The notes: generated by a model not told the origin, from the sequence alone. Counted from the stretch's first letter, positions 1-9,165 are shown. The stretch: 64,000 bases of DNA from Archaeoglobus profundus DSM 5631 (GCF_000025285.1 NC_013741.1:930001-994000), one strand, 5' to 3'. A program made the numbers and translations.

Positions 1-220
1 GCACTCAAAAAATTCTTGTTTAGGACATGTTCATCCATTTTCATAGTGAACCGTAATACACTCCAACAAGATCTTCATTCTTGGACTGCCACAATTTCAG
101 ATCAAGTAATATTCATAGAAGGTGTACTAAAAGAAGAACTCTTTTAGAAATAGCTGATATACTGAGCTTCTTTGTAAAAAATTCGAAAAGGATCGGTTTT
201 TTAAATTTGTATCAACCTTA

Positions 221-293
221 TAGCCCCGCCCGGATTCGAACCGGGGTCGCGGGATCCAGAGTCCCGCAGGATTGACCACTACCCTACGGGGCT
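221..293 (-). tRNA. tRNA-Gln (CUG)
   Basis: Read on the minus strand this folds into a full cloverleaf. The acceptor AGCCCCG pairs with CGGGGCT, the anticodon stem CGGGA pairs with TCCCG, and the loop CTCTGGA places CTG at positions 34-36. The T arm CCCGG-TTCGAAT-CCGGG is canonical and the discriminator is A. CCA is not encoded. It is a host chromosomal tRNA, divergent from the rps17e operon. Confidence 0.95.
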
Positions 294-344
294 CTGTGAG
301 TGAATAGGCTGTTGGATTTATAAAAGTGTTGCCCAAGACAAAGC

Positions 345-353
345 TTAAATAAA
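345..353 (+). promoter_or_regulatory. TATA box of rps17e-dapA
   Basis: TTAAATAAA lies about 25 nt upstream of the expected start of a nearly leaderless rps17e transcript (ATG at 374). This is the usual archaeal spacing. Confidence 0.55.
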
Positions 354-373
354 ATAAATTTCGAAGCTGTTAC

Positions 374-571
374 ATGGGCACGGTCAAGCCAGCTTATATC
401 AAGAATATAGCGATGGAGCTGTTGAGAAAGTATCCCGAAGTGTGGACGGGAGATTTCGATGTCAACAAGAAGTTGGTTCAGGAATTAACAAACATAAAGA
501 GCAAGAAGGTCAGGAACAGAGTGGCCGGATACATAACAAGGAAGGTAAACAGAGGGTGGGTAAATGTTTGA
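374..571 (+). CDS. rps17e: 30S ribosomal protein S17e
   Basis: Small basic protein of 65 aa with the S17e pattern: an N-terminal stretch with KPAYIKNIA, then a helical core with a TGDFDVNKK segment and basic IKSKKVRNRVAGYITRKV. S17e belongs to the archaeal/eukaryotic small ribosomal subunit and is absent from bacteria. Its stop overlaps the start of dapA by 8 nt, so the two are co-transcribed. Length and sequence are normal for archaea. Confidence 0.95.
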   Translation: MGTVKPAYIKNIAMELLRKYPEVWTGDFDVNKKLVQELTNIKSKKVRNRVAGYITRKVNRGWVNV

Positions 572-1433
572 GGGTGTAATTCCCGCCCTCGTAACTCCCT
601 TTAAGGAGAACTTCGAAGTTGATTTCGAAGGAATCGCAAAGAACTTGGATTATCTCGAAAAGCATGTAGATGCAGTTGTTCCAGCCGGGACTACTGGGGA
701 ATCTGCAACCTTAAGCTATCAAGAACACATAGACGTTGTTAGATACGTTTGTGAAGTGTCAAACGTCCCTGTGATCGCTGGGGCTGGATCTAATTCAACA
801 AGAGAAGCCGTCTTCTTGGGCAAAGAGGTTGAGAAGGCTGGTGCCGATGCGGCTATGTTCATAACACCTTACTACAACAAACCCAATAAGGAAGGGCTTT
901 ACCAGCACTACAAGAGAATCGCTGAAGAGGTTTCGATACCTATTATAATATACAATGTTCCATCGAGAACTGCATGCAACATAACACCAGACGTCGTAAG
1001 CAGGCTGGCAGAAGATTTTGACAACATAATAGGAATAAAGGAGGCCAGCGGAAATCTTAAGCAGGTTGCGGAGATTATTAGAATGACCCCCGACAACTTC
1101 ATAGTGCTGTCTGGCGACGACTTCCTAACGCTACCGATTTTAACGTTGGGTGGGAGAGGTGTAATAAGCGTTGCAGCTAACGTAGCTCCACACCTTATGA
1201 AAGAAATGTATCTGGCTTTCAAAGAAGGTAATCTGGAAAAGGCAAGAGAGTTGCACTACAAGCTTACACCACTCTTTGAAGTACTTTTCATAGACACAAA
1301 TCCCATACCCGTTAAGAAGGCTTTGGAGCTCATGGGTCTACCAGCTGGAAAACCAAGGCTACCTCTAGTAGAGCTCGATGCTGAAAAGACTGAAAAATTG
1401 AAAGCAGTTCTACAGTCCTTAAATCTGCTTTAA
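564..1433 (+). CDS. dapA: 4-hydroxy-tetrahydrodipicolinate synthase
   Basis: 289 aa class I aldolase (TIM barrel) that condenses pyruvate with aspartate semialdehyde, the first committed step of lysine/diaminopimelate synthesis. Visible family motifs are GTTGES near residue 43, the tyrosine of IIIYNVPSRT near 133 and the Schiff-base lysine of GIKEASGN near 160. A DapL-type aminotransferase of the same pathway lies about 22 kb away at 23.0-24.2 kb, which suggests lysine is made through the LL-DAP aminotransferase route. The start overlaps rps17e. Confidence 0.95.
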   Translation: MFEGVIPALVTPFKENFEVDFEGIAKNLDYLEKHVDAVVPAGTTGESATLSYQEHIDVVRYVCEVSNVPVIAGAGSNSTREAVFLGKEVEKAGADAAMFITPYYNKPNKEGLYQHYKRIAEEVSIPIIIYNVPSRTACNITPDVVSRLAEDFDNIIGIKEASGNLKQVAEIIRMTPDNFIVLSGDDFLTLPILTLGGRGVISVAANVAPHLMKEMYLAFKEGNLEKARELHYKLTPLFEVLFIDTNPIPVKKALELMGLPAGKPRLPLVELDAEKTEKLKAVLQSLNLL

Positions 1434-1828
1434 CCCTTTAATTCTTGCTCAGCACTTTCAACAGTCTTAACTATGTATTCGACAACATCGGCCACTATTC
1501 CCTCAGATACCTCCTCTTTAAGTTTCTTTATCTTCCTTTCGAGATCATCCAGAACATCCAATATTCTCTTGTAGTGAGTATCCAGCTGTGAGATTGCGTA
1601 AATCTTTAGCATGCTCAGGTTGTTTAATGCCTCTTCAACGGTTATGTCACCGCCGTAGAACTTGTCCATCACGAATTCTACATCACTCCTGAACATCTCC
1701 TTTATATTTTCATCATCCGTTAGCTCCTTGACAGCCTTCTCTATATCGTTGGCAACGTCCATTACGTGTTTCAATAGTTCCCCCATCTTCTCAAGGTATG
1801 TGTTCTTGTACATCATAACCGAACTCAC
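1430..1828 (-). CDS. Hypothetical helical protein
   Basis: 132 aa, strongly charged and predicted almost wholly helical, with coiled-coil heptads in the second half (LDDLERKIKKLKEE). No enzyme motif, signal peptide or membrane segment is visible. It converges with dapA, overlapping it by 4 nt. Methionines at residues 1, 5 and 6 make the exact start uncertain. I do not recognise the family. Confidence 0.7.
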   Translation of the reverse strand: MSSVMMYKNTYLEKMGELLKHVMDVANDIEKAVKELTDDENIKEMFRSDVEFVMDKFYGGDITVEEALNNLSMLKIYAISQLDTHYKRILDVLDDLERKIKKLKEEVSEGIVADVVEYIVKTVESAEQELKG

Positions 1829-1885
1829 TGTCTTGTTTAAAAACTTGATGCGAAAGCTTATATATTCACTCAGAAGACTTGAAGC

Positions 1886-2119
1886 ATGTCTTTGAGAGAA
1901 AAGGTTGAAGAGGTCGTGAATAAGGAGATAAGACCCTACCTAATGGCCGATGGTGGTAACATAGCCGTAGTCGATGTTGATGAGAAGGAGGGCATTGTAA
2001 AGGTAAAGCTCATGGGCGCTTGCTACGGCTGCCCCATGGCTCAAATAACCCTCACAGCATTTGTAGAACAGCATTTGAAGAGTAGGATACCGGAAGTCAA
2101 GAAAGTAATCCCAGTATGA
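1886..2119 (+). CDS. NifU C-terminal-like Fe-S carrier (Nfu)
   Basis: 77 aa and consists of the Nfu domain alone. It carries the signature GACYGCPMAQITL, whose CxxC pair ligates a transferable 4Fe-4S cluster between two subunits, and the typical start REKVEEVVNKEIRPYLMADGG. Known role of the family: delivering Fe-S clusters to apo-proteins in the cytoplasm. The next gene starts inside its last codons (4-nt overlap), so they form an operon. Confidence 0.9.
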   Translation: MSLREKVEEVVNKEIRPYLMADGGNIAVVDVDEKEGIVKVKLMGACYGCPMAQITLTAFVEQHLKSRIPEVKKVIPV

Positions 2120-2526
2120 GGGCATACATAATAAATCCTATCCAAAAAATCTTTTTTGAAGGCAGAGTTTACGACATTGAACCTGCAAATGGTTTTGGAG
2201 GATTCTGCGATTGCGGAGGGATAATGTCCCAGAGAGGTTGGGTCGATAACTGGCTAATGGTTGCTGAGTGTGAAAGTTGCTGGAAAGTTGAAGCCTTTCT
2301 TTACGATGATTACAGGTTCGTCGAACGCTTTGAAGTCAAAGTTCTTGCTCTAAAAGATTTCTTAAACGAAATACTAACTGGGAGCGAGTTCGAAGCTTTA
2401 ATTCAAAAAGCCAACGGTGCAAATTACAGCTACAACTCTTTCAGCAGAGCTAAGAGAAAGTTAGAGGAAATGAACCTAAGATTGGAAGACATCTTAAAAT
2501 ATTTAAGAGGAACACAGCTTCCTTAA
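2116..2526 (+). CDS. Hypothetical protein with zinc-ribbon-like cysteines
   Basis: 136 aa, translationally coupled to nfu. The first half has CDCGG and CESCW, spaced like the two knuckles of a zinc ribbon. The second half is helical and charged (FSRAKRKLEEMNLRLEDILKYL), like a short DNA- or protein-binding helix. Its 3' end overlaps the convergent PhoU/TrkA-C gene by 24 nt. Function is unknown; a role tied to Fe-S or metal handling is only suggested by the operon. Confidence 0.75.
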   Translation: MRAYIINPIQKIFFEGRVYDIEPANGFGGFCDCGGIMSQRGWVDNWLMVAECESCWKVEAFLYDDYRFVERFEVKVLALKDFLNEILTGSEFEALIQKANGANYSYNSFSRAKRKLEEMNLRLEDILKYLRGTQLP

Positions 2527-3672
2527 GAGAACTTCACTTTCTCTCGTTCCCTTTGCAATTAGAACATCACCAGCAAAGACTTTCGTTCCAGCACTTGGTT
2601 TAGTTATCCACTTCTTTCCTCTCCTTATGGCTATCACATGCATACCGGTGTTTGTTTCAACCTTAGCCTCACCTAAAGTCTTTCCGTGAAGTTTGGAGCC
2701 TTTCTTGACCTCTATCATCGTTATAACTTCATCAGTCTCTTTCATAGCTGACAGAAATATCGGATGTATATCCATTTTTTCAAGAACTATTTCAGCAATC
2801 TCCTTTGCTGAATCAGCGATCTGTTCACTTGAATATGCCAAATCGAGTAAAGCAATGAGTGTTTTTATTTCCTCTTCCTTAAAGTACCTACTACTCTTGA
2901 GAACCCAGTACTGGAGATCAAACTTCATGTTATCTATTCTTTCCTCCAAGTAGGCCACTTCCTGAGCTATGTCCTCGTTGTTGTACAGTATGGAGGAATA
3001 GCTTAAATCGACAGCCAACTCTGACAGGTTCTTCATATCTGCGAGAATGTCTATCGCCTTGTCTAAATCTTCTATCTCTATCTCAACTTCCTCCTTCTCT
3101 ATTTCAACTCTCTTACCCGTGACCATCTCAAAAAATTTCGGAACCCCACTGATATCCCCTCTCGCAAAGAGAACATCGCCGACCAGCACCTTCGTATCCC
3201 TGTTCGGATTGAAAATCCACTCAAATCCCCTCTTTATAGCTATGACCCTCATTCCAGTTCTTGTATGTAACTTAACCTCTCCCAGCGTCTTGTTTGCTAC
3301 TTCACCTTCCACGCTCACAACAGCTTTGACAAGAGTTTCCTCAAGCTGTGTGATTATTGCCTTGACTATCTCCCTCGTAAGCTTGAAACCTCTCAAAACA
3401 AGGGCTGCAACGTCTCCCGCTGCGTTTCCTATTTTCTGCGATGCCGAACCGATTTGAAGTATTGAAGATAACGCCTTTGCCACATCTCTGCTTCTTGTAG
3501 AAACTATTGCTAGAAATCTTAGTTCGTGTAGGAGATCAAGTATCTTACTCTCTAAATCCAAGACCTCCTCAGCAATATCTTCCATATCGAAGAGAAGTGC
3601 GGAATATGCCAGATCCACTATGAGCTCTGTTGTGTTCTTCAGATCGATGAGAATATCCTTAATCGTACGCAC
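2503..3672 (-). CDS. Tandem PhoU-like/TrkA-C (RCK_C) regulatory protein
   Basis: 389 aa built as a duplication. Each half has a PhoU-like helical bundle (about residues 1-110 and 200-305) followed by a TrkA-C/RCK_C domain (about 110-190 and 305-389) with the repeated pattern LGE(V/A)K..T.TGM.VIAI(K/R)RG. Such soluble archaeal proteins are thought to sense ligands and regulate K+ or anion transport; no membrane segment is present, so a channel partner is needed. A K+ channel with its own RCK domain is at 18.6 kb, though not adjacent. The duplication is clear; the ligand is unknown. Confidence 0.8.
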   Translation of the reverse strand: MRTIKDILIDLKNTTELIVDLAYSALLFDMEDIAEEVLDLESKILDLLHELRFLAIVSTRSRDVAKALSSILQIGSASQKIGNAAGDVAALVLRGFKLTREIVKAIITQLEETLVKAVVSVEGEVANKTLGEVKLHTRTGMRVIAIKRGFEWIFNPNRDTKVLVGDVLFARGDISGVPKFFEMVTGKRVEIEKEEVEIEIEDLDKAIDILADMKNLSELAVDLSYSSILYNNEDIAQEVAYLEERIDNMKFDLQYWVLKSSRYFKEEEIKTLIALLDLAYSSEQIADSAKEIAEIVLEKMDIHPIFLSAMKETDEVITMIEVKKGSKLHGKTLGEAKVETNTGMHVIAIRRGKKWITKPSAGTKVFAGDVLIAKGTRESEVLLRKLCSS

Positions 3673-3767
3673 AATTCGAATTAAAATAGAAAGTTAAAAA
3701 ATTTTTGAATTGATCTTGGTAAACGCTAAACCCAAACTTAAAATACTTTCAGAGCTAAGATCTCACG

Positions 3768-4043
3768 ATGCTTGGATGGGGCGAACTCGCCATAATTGTC
3801 GTCTTAGCTGTAATACTCTTAGGTCCTGACAAGCTGGCAGATTTAGCCAGAACCTTGGGTAGAATTTATGGAGAGTATCAAAAAGCGAAAAGACAGCTTG
3901 AACTCGAACTGCTATACGGTTACGAGATTCCAACTAAGGAGAAGCTCGAAGAGATTGCGAAAAAGAAGATGAGTGAAATTACATCTGACTTTATAAAAAA
4001 CGTTGAAACTGTAAACAATTTAGATAAACTTAACAAGCCTTAA
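3768..4043 (+). CDS. tatA: TatA-type translocase subunit (first copy)
   Basis: 91 aa with the TatA layout: one short N-terminal membrane segment (about residues 4-20), the hinge LGPDKLADLARTLGR, then an amphipathic helix and a charged tail. TatA oligomers form the pathway through which folded, often cofactor-bearing, twin-arginine proteins cross the membrane. A second TatA follows 33 nt downstream. A TATA-like CTTAAAATA lies upstream near 3738. TatC is not in this window. Confidence 0.85.
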   Translation: MLGWGELAIIVVLAVILLGPDKLADLARTLGRIYGEYQKAKRQLELELLYGYEIPTKEKLEEIAKKKMSEITSDFIKNVETVNNLDKLNKP

Positions 4044-4076
4044 ATACTCTCAAAATCAAGTTGAGTAGGTGATAAG

Positions 4077-4382
4077 ATGTTGGGAGGTCTTGGTCCTAAC
4101 GAGTTACTCCTAATACTGATAATAGTATTCCTGCTCTTCGGTGCATCGAAGCTCCCAGAGCTAGCAAGGAGCTTAGGTAAAGCTAAAGCGGAATTCAAGA
4201 AGGCTGAAAGGGAAGCCGAGCTAGAGCTTGTAGAATTTGAAAGACAGATTAGAGAAGGAAAGTATCAGAGAGATAAGCTTGAAAAGATGGCAAAGGATTT
4301 AGGTGTTGAGACTGAAGGAAAAAGCGATGAAGAACTTGTAAAGGATATAAGAGACGTAATAAGGGAAAAATCGGAGCCATAA
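4077..4382 (+). CDS. tatA: TatA-type translocase subunit (second copy)
   Basis: 101 aa. N-terminal membrane helix (about residues 9-22), hinge FGASKLPELARSLGKAKAEFKKA matching the canonical TatA/E amphipathic helix more closely than the first copy, then a long acidic/basic helical tail. Paired TatA homologues often divide TatA- and TatB-like work; archaea usually have TatA and TatC only. A TATA-like CCTTAAATA overlaps the preceding stop, so this copy may have its own promoter. Confidence 0.9.
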   Translation: MLGGLGPNELLLILIIVFLLFGASKLPELARSLGKAKAEFKKAEREAELELVEFERQIREGKYQRDKLEKMAKDLGVETEGKSDEELVKDIRDVIREKSEP

Positions 4383-4418
4383 CAAAAACTTTAAAAATTT
4401 TGATCTTTGCCTGATTTC

Positions 4419-4802
4419 ATGAAAGTGCAAGCTGAAGTCAGGCAGCTCAAAGAAGGTGGTTACATAGTCATAGACGACGAGCCTTGCGAAATTGTAAGCA
4501 TTTCTGTTAGCAAATCAGGTAAACACGGTGCTGCTAAAGCGAGAATTGAAGCCATAGGTCTTTTCGATGGTCAAAAGAGGAGCATAGTTCAGCCAGTAAC
4601 AGCGAAGGTATATGTGCCAATAGTTGAGAGGAAGAGGGCCCAAGTTTTGAGCGTCGTTGGTAACGTGGCACAGCTCATGGACTTAGAAACATACGAAACA
4701 TTTGAACTTCAAATCCCAGAGGAACTTAAGGACAAGATCGAACCCGGAAAGGAAGTAGTATACATAGAATCTTTAGGGAAGAGGAAGATCGTCGAAAGGT
4801 AA
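4419..4802 (+). CDS. Translation factor aIF5A (hypusine-containing)
   Basis: 127 aa. The loop [14 protein letters not shown] holds the lysine (GK-H) modified to (deoxy)hypusine; the protein has the usual SH3-like plus OB fold length. It relieves ribosome stalling. I chose ATG 4419 ([10 protein letters not shown]), which matches the family N-terminus, over the upstream TTG at 4407. A TATA-like CTTTAAAAA lies near 4390. Its stop overlaps the agmatinase start by 1 nt. The link to polyamine metabolism fits, because the hypusine precursor comes from agmatine/spermidine. Confidence 0.95.
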   Translation: MKVQAEVRQLKEGGYIVIDDEPCEIVSISVSKSGKHGAAKARIEAIGLFDGQKRSIVQPVTAKVYVPIVERKRAQVLSVVGNVAQLMDLETYETFELQIPEELKDKIEPGKEVVYIESLGKRKIVER

Positions 4803-5638
4803 TGCACATAGATTCTTTCTTCTCACTATCGAATTCGGATCTTGATTCAGCTGAGTTCGTAGTAGCTGGCATACCCTACGACAGATCCCAGTCCTTCTTA
4901 CCCGGTTCGAGGTTTGCTCCCAACGCTATAAGAATTGCAAGCTGGAATTTAGAAAGTTACTCTTCGATATTCGATGTCGATTTAGATTTACTGAGAATTT
5001 GCGATGCTGGAAATATCAATGTCGATGGAGACTTTAACGTCGTTCTGAAAAATGTTGAGAATTTTGTCTCAAAAGTTAAAGATAAAGTTTTGATTTCATT
5101 GGGTGGAGAACATACGGTCAGTTACGCCGTTGTTAGGGCGTTGGGTAACGACTTCTGTTATCTCGTCATAGACGCACATCTCGATCTGAGAGAATCTTTC
5201 GATAACGATCCATACAACCACGCATGCACGTGCAGAAGAATCTCCGAGCTCGGAATAGATATAATTTATTTGGGAGCTAGAAGCTATACCAAAGAGGAGC
5301 TAGAATTTGCTAGATATAAAAATTTCAAGATATTTAAGCCATTCAATTTTAAGATTGATGAACTTGAAGATGTTTTAAGCTCCTACGACAAGGTATACTT
5401 ATCAATAGATGTTGACGGATTTGATCCCTCATTTGCTCCGGGAGTATCTACTCCTGAACCTTTCGGCTTAAATCCGACAATAACGCTTGAAATATTCAGA
5501 AGGTTTTCTGAAAAGATAGTAGCTATGGATCTTGTCGAAGTTGTGCCAGATGATAACTACGTGACGCCCATGCTCTGTGCTAGAATAATCTTTGAATTCC
5601 TAGCTTCGAAAAGTTTATCATCTACGGAAAAACTTTGA
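4802..5638 (+). CDS. speB: Agmatinase-family ureohydrolase
   Basis: 278 aa binuclear Mn2+ enzyme of the arginase/agmatinase fold. Metal-binding motifs are complete: GGEHT, DAHLDLR and SIDVDGFDPSFAPG. It hydrolyses agmatine (or an aminopropyl derivative) to the diamine and urea in polyamine synthesis. It is fused by overlap to the aIF5A gene, a recurring archaeal pairing that couples polyamine supply to hypusination. Substrate choice between agmatine and N1-aminopropylagmatine cannot be read from the sequence. Confidence 0.9.
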   Translation: MHIDSFFSLSNSDLDSAEFVVAGIPYDRSQSFLPGSRFAPNAIRIASWNLESYSSIFDVDLDLLRICDAGNINVDGDFNVVLKNVENFVSKVKDKVLISLGGEHTVSYAVVRALGNDFCYLVIDAHLDLRESFDNDPYNHACTCRRISELGIDIIYLGARSYTKEELEFARYKNFKIFKPFNFKIDELEDVLSSYDKVYLSIDVDGFDPSFAPGVSTPEPFGLNPTITLEIFRRFSEKIVAMDLVEVVPDDNYVTPMLCARIIFEFLASKSLSSTEKL

Positions 5639-5641
5639 CCT

Positions 5642-6538
5642 ATGGCCAAAGCTCACGAGCGAAAGTCAGCGAGAATTCTAGCTTTCATTCTGGCACTGAT
5701 CATGGTTGCTTCCGCTTTAGTCTACGCCTTCAGAAATCCTTCAAAACCTGAGGAAAGAGAGATCAAGTTCGATATGGGTAAGGATTGGTCGGATTGGATA
5801 AGATACCTTCCTAACAACACCGGTTACATAGTTTACTTCAACTACACGGAGAAAAACGAGACTCTGAAGAAGTTCATATACAACAGGACTCTAGACAGTA
5901 TAAATCCGTACGTGTTCAGAGATTTCAGACCTACGATAAACTACTTCAGAAGTTTGTTAATATTTGATTATTACAACTATCTGATAGACCTAAACTACTC
6001 GAAGGTTTACTTTGCGTACAAGCAGAAGGATGTTTATAAGAACTACACACTGAAAACGGGAGTAGCTGCTGGTAGATTGTACACAGCAGTTGACGAGACC
6101 CATCCAGTTATCCTAGCATATCCGAGCTATGCGAAGGCTGTGATCGATACCATAACCGGAAATTTGACAAGCTTTACCGAAGATTACGGAAACTATACAT
6201 CCCGCATAAACGGTAGCTTCAGCTACGCCTTTATACTGGCTGGAGACACCGCAAAGCAGGTTATAATGGACAATGGAACGCCCATAGCAGACTTCTACTT
6301 TGAAGGTTACAGAATGAACGGTTCAGTCTATGAGAAGGTTGTTGGAATTCATTTCCTCAAATACTACTTCTTCGTGAAGACGAACAAAACTGTAAATGAA
6401 ACTGCGTATTACTACTACGAGAACTACGACGACGGATTCAGTATAGCCGTAATGGGTAGCTACAACTTCACGAATCTGACACAGCTAATGCCAGAGATGA
6501 GAACTGTCATAATAAAGTTTGGTAACGAAACCGGTTAA
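5642..6538 (+). CDS. Secreted or membrane-anchored, sequon-rich glycoprotein
   Basis: 298 aa. Basic N-terminus, one hydrophobic segment (about residues 12-29), then an extracytoplasmic domain rich in tyrosine and asparagine. About fifteen N-X-S/T sequons (NNT, NYT, NRT, NYS, NLT, NGS, NGT, NKT, NET and others) predict heavy N-glycosylation on the outside of the cell. It starts 3 nt after the agmatinase stop, so it is in the same transcript. No enzyme motif is seen and I do not recognise the family. Confidence 0.75.
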   Translation: MAKAHERKSARILAFILALIMVASALVYAFRNPSKPEEREIKFDMGKDWSDWIRYLPNNTGYIVYFNYTEKNETLKKFIYNRTLDSINPYVFRDFRPTINYFRSLLIFDYYNYLIDLNYSKVYFAYKQKDVYKNYTLKTGVAAGRLYTAVDETHPVILAYPSYAKAVIDTITGNLTSFTEDYGNYTSRINGSFSYAFILAGDTAKQVIMDNGTPIADFYFEGYRMNGSVYEKVVGIHFLKYYFFVKTNKTVNETAYYYYENYDDGFSIAVMGSYNFTNLTQLMPEMRTVIIKFGNETG

Positions 6539-6568
6539 CATTTTTAAATTTTTGTAAGACTAAGCACA

Positions 6569-7750
6569 ATGCTCGTTGAGAAAGACACGACACTGCTCAT
6601 AGAAGGCTACGCTGAAGTAAACGTTAAAGGTGAAGCTGAGGTATTCGGTTACAGAGTTAAAAGGCTTGAAGTTGAAAAGGGAAAAATTATCCCATTATAC
6701 ATATTAGAGGACTCTGAAGTCGAAGTTACTGGAAATTACATAGCCGTTAAGGGTTCTACAATTCCAAAGAGTTGGGATGAACTTGTTGAGTTAATAGAGC
6801 AGGAGGACTACAAGAAAATTGTACTATTCGGCGAAACTGATTCTGGCAAGAGTTCTCTCGCTACTTACCTAGCAAACAAGCTTAAAGGGGGAAAGTGGAT
6901 AGTCGATTTGGATATAGGGCAAGCAGATGTTGCTCATCCTTGCGCTATGGGGTTTGGATATACAGAGGGAGGAATAACCTCCATCTCCCAAGTTGAGATG
7001 GAGGATGGGTTTTTCGTGGGTGTTGTCAGTCCCACCGGTAAGGAATCGAGATGTCTCCAAGGTGTTGCGAACGTTTTTCAAAAGTTAGAGGAAAAAGAGG
7101 GGTACATCATAGTGGATACGACGGGATGGGTGAGGGGTAAGAAGGCTAGAGCTTACAAGCTTGCTAAGTTAGAGATAATAAATCCTGATTTGATAGTTTG
7201 TTTTGGTGACGTACCATACTACCTTAAAGATTTCAATGTTTTCAAGGTAGATTCTTTTGTTCTAAAGAAGAGGAGCAGAGAAATCAGGAGCGAGATAAGA
7301 AGCAGGATATATCAGAAATGGCTTGAAGGTAGCGAGGTAAGGAAATTCAAAGTTGGAGAAGTCGAACTTGGAAACACTACACTCTTTAAAGGTGAGCAGA
7401 TCGAGTTTTTGGAAGGGGTTCTCGATGCAAAGGTTCTCTTTGCAGAGAAGGGCTACGACTTCCTTAACGTATGCGTTGAAGAAGAGGTAAACGTTGGTTT
7501 GGAGCTAATAAAGGCTCTACTGGATGTCTATGATGTGAAGGATGTCTGCATATTCTCTATAGATCAGCTGAAGGGTTTGCTAGTGGGTTTGTACAACGAG
7601 AGGTACTTGGGATGCGGTTTGCTTAGGGACATAGACATAGGAAGCAGGGAAATAGAAGTAGAGACCCCTGTCAAAGACGATGTTAGAAAAATAGAGTTCG
7701 GAGAGATAAAGCTTGAAAGCTTTAAGGAAGTTGCCGTAAGAGTTCCCTAA
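6569..7750 (+). CDS. Clp1/Grc3-type polynucleotide 5'-kinase
   Basis: 393 aa. Walker A is GETDSGKSS near residue 94; the switch-like VDLDIGQAD and TTGWVRG segments follow, as in the Clp1/Grc3 P-loop family, with a flanking N-terminal beta domain and C-terminal domain. Archaeal members phosphorylate 5'-OH ends of RNA and DNA. Its 3' end overlaps the convergent purD by 4 nt. Likely role: RNA repair or processing in the cytoplasm; substrate preference is not readable here. Confidence 0.85.
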   Translation: MLVEKDTTLLIEGYAEVNVKGEAEVFGYRVKRLEVEKGKIIPLYILEDSEVEVTGNYIAVKGSTIPKSWDELVELIEQEDYKKIVLFGETDSGKSSLATYLANKLKGGKWIVDLDIGQADVAHPCAMGFGYTEGGITSISQVEMEDGFFVGVVSPTGKESRCLQGVANVFQKLEEKEGYIIVDTTGWVRGKKARAYKLAKLEIINPDLIVCFGDVPYYLKDFNVFKVDSFVLKKRSREIRSEIRSRIYQKWLEGSEVRKFKVGEVELGNTTLFKGEQIEFLEGVLDAKVLFAEKGYDFLNVCVEEEVNVGLELIKALLDVYDVKDVCIFSIDQLKGLLVGLYNERYLGCGLLRDIDIGSREIEVETPVKDDVRKIEFGEIKLESFKEVAVRVP

Positions 7751-9165
7751 TCTGGTACATCTAAACCTATTGTTTTTCTGTACCTCATACCCGGGAATCT
7801 TATCTTTGACAATGCTCTGTAAGCTCTCTCCCTCGCTTCTTCAAGCGTCCTACCTCTTCCAACGACTGTCAAAACTCTACCGCCAGTGGTTACGTAACCG
7901 TTGGGCTTCGCTATGCCGTTTGCATAGATTATAGCTTCTTTCATAGCCTCCTCCAAACCTTCTATTGGCTGACTCGTGTAGTGGTCTGCAGGATAGCCAG
8001 GCTTCAGTCCCTCTCTACCTTTCAAGGCACCGCTTACAGCACAGACTGCAACGCAGTAATCGGAACTGAATCTAACATCAACATCCTCAAGCTCTTCGTT
8101 TATAACAGCCCAAGCTATGTCAGCCATATCCGTTTCAAGTCGAGGAAGCTTTGCCTCAGCGCCTGGATCGCAATCTCTCACGTTGATCTCCAAAACCTTG
8201 GGTATTAGCTCACCATTCTCTTCAACGAGCATTATGACAGGATACAGCACTCCTTTGAAAGTTTTGCCCTCCAACCGCTTGAACTCTCTTATTACTGGCT
8301 CCACGACCATCTCCATGATTTTGTTCTCAATCTCCTCATTCAGCTTTGGATGTGGTGAAACTGCGCCCATCCCTCCAGTGTTCGGATTCAGCAACTTTCC
8401 CTCTTTGTATAGCTTTTCAGCCTCAGCCTTCGTTATAAACTTCTTGAAGAAGCCTATGTAAAACTCCCTCATACCATCTATATCGTCTGGATCGAATGCT
8501 CTCTTATAATCTCTGGCATGTCCAAACGGTTTGACTGTCTCTCCATCGGTTATAGCGGTAAAGGCAACTTCTATGCCGTAGAGTCTCTCCTCTATAACGA
8601 TCCTGTTTCCAGCATCTCCAAACCTCTTCCTAACCATTATTTCATCTATTGCAAAGAACGCTTCATCCAAGCTGTCACAAACAAAGACTCCCTTACCTGC
8701 CGCAAGTCCATCGGCCTTTACAACAACTTTCTTTCCACTTTCGAACATTTCCTTGGCATACTCTTTAGCGCTCTCAGGATCGTTGAAGTTCCTGTATTCG
8801 GGGATTGGTACTCCTATCTTCTTCAGAAAATCCTTACACCAACACTTACTAGATTCGAGTATCGTAGCTTCCTTCTTGGGTCCTACGGCTGGAATACCTT
8901 CCTCCTCAAGCCTATCTACCAAGCCCAAGCTCAAAGGTTCCTCTGGACCTATGTAAACCAGATCAACCTCATTTTTCTTTGCGAATTTCACTATCTCATC
9001 AATTGCCCTTATTGAAGGAACTTCTTCAACATGCCTACATTTAGGAAAGAAGTCGCTACCAGCGTTTCCCGGTGCTACGAAGACTTCTTTGACCTTTTCG
9101 CTTCTTGAGAATGCATGAGCTATTGCATTACCCCTACCACCAGCATCCACAACGAGAACCTTCAT
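7747..9165 (-). CDS. purD: Phosphoribosylamine-glycine ligase
   Basis: About 472 aa ATP-grasp enzyme that joins 5-phosphoribosylamine to glycine in purine synthesis. It has the N-terminal Rossmann-like start VLVVDAGGRGNAIAH, the segment VKADGLAAGKGV, the loop GGMGAVSPHP and the metal-binding end VLEINVRDCDPGAEA. I chose ATG 9165 (MKVLVVD) over the in-frame TTG 6 nt upstream. It is the last gene of a minus-strand run that begins near 11.75 kb. Confidence 0.93.
   Translation of the reverse strand: MKVLVVDAGGRGNAIAHAFSRSEKVKEVFVAPGNAGSDFFPKCRHVEEVPSIRAIDEIVKFAKKNEVDLVYIGPEEPLSLGLVDRLEEEGIPAVGPKKEATILESSKCWCKDFLKKIGVPIPEYRNFNDPESAKEYAKEMFESGKKVVVKADGLAAGKGVFVCDSLDEAFFAIDEIMVRKRFGDAGNRIVIEERLYGIEVAFTAITDGETVKPFGHARDYKRAFDPDDIDGMREFYIGFFKKFITKAEAEKLYKEGKLLNPNTGGMGAVSPHPKLNEEIENKIMEMVVEPVIREFKRLEGKTFKGVLYPVIMLVEENGELIPKVLEINVRDCDPGAEAKLPRLETDMADIAWAVINEELEDVDVRFSSDYCVAVCAVSGALKGREGLKPGYPADHYTSQPIEGLEEAMKEAIIYANGIAKPNGYVTTGGRVLTVVGRGRTLEEARERAYRALSKIRFPGMRYRKTIGLDVPD

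Noticed and set aside
81-275. Short frame overlapping tRNA-Gln
   Set aside because: Runs through the antisense of the tRNA and has no domain or promoter; the first 220 nt show nothing I can support.
8518-9015. 165 aa frame opposite purD
   Set aside because: Antisense shadow of a well-supported gene with no features of its own.
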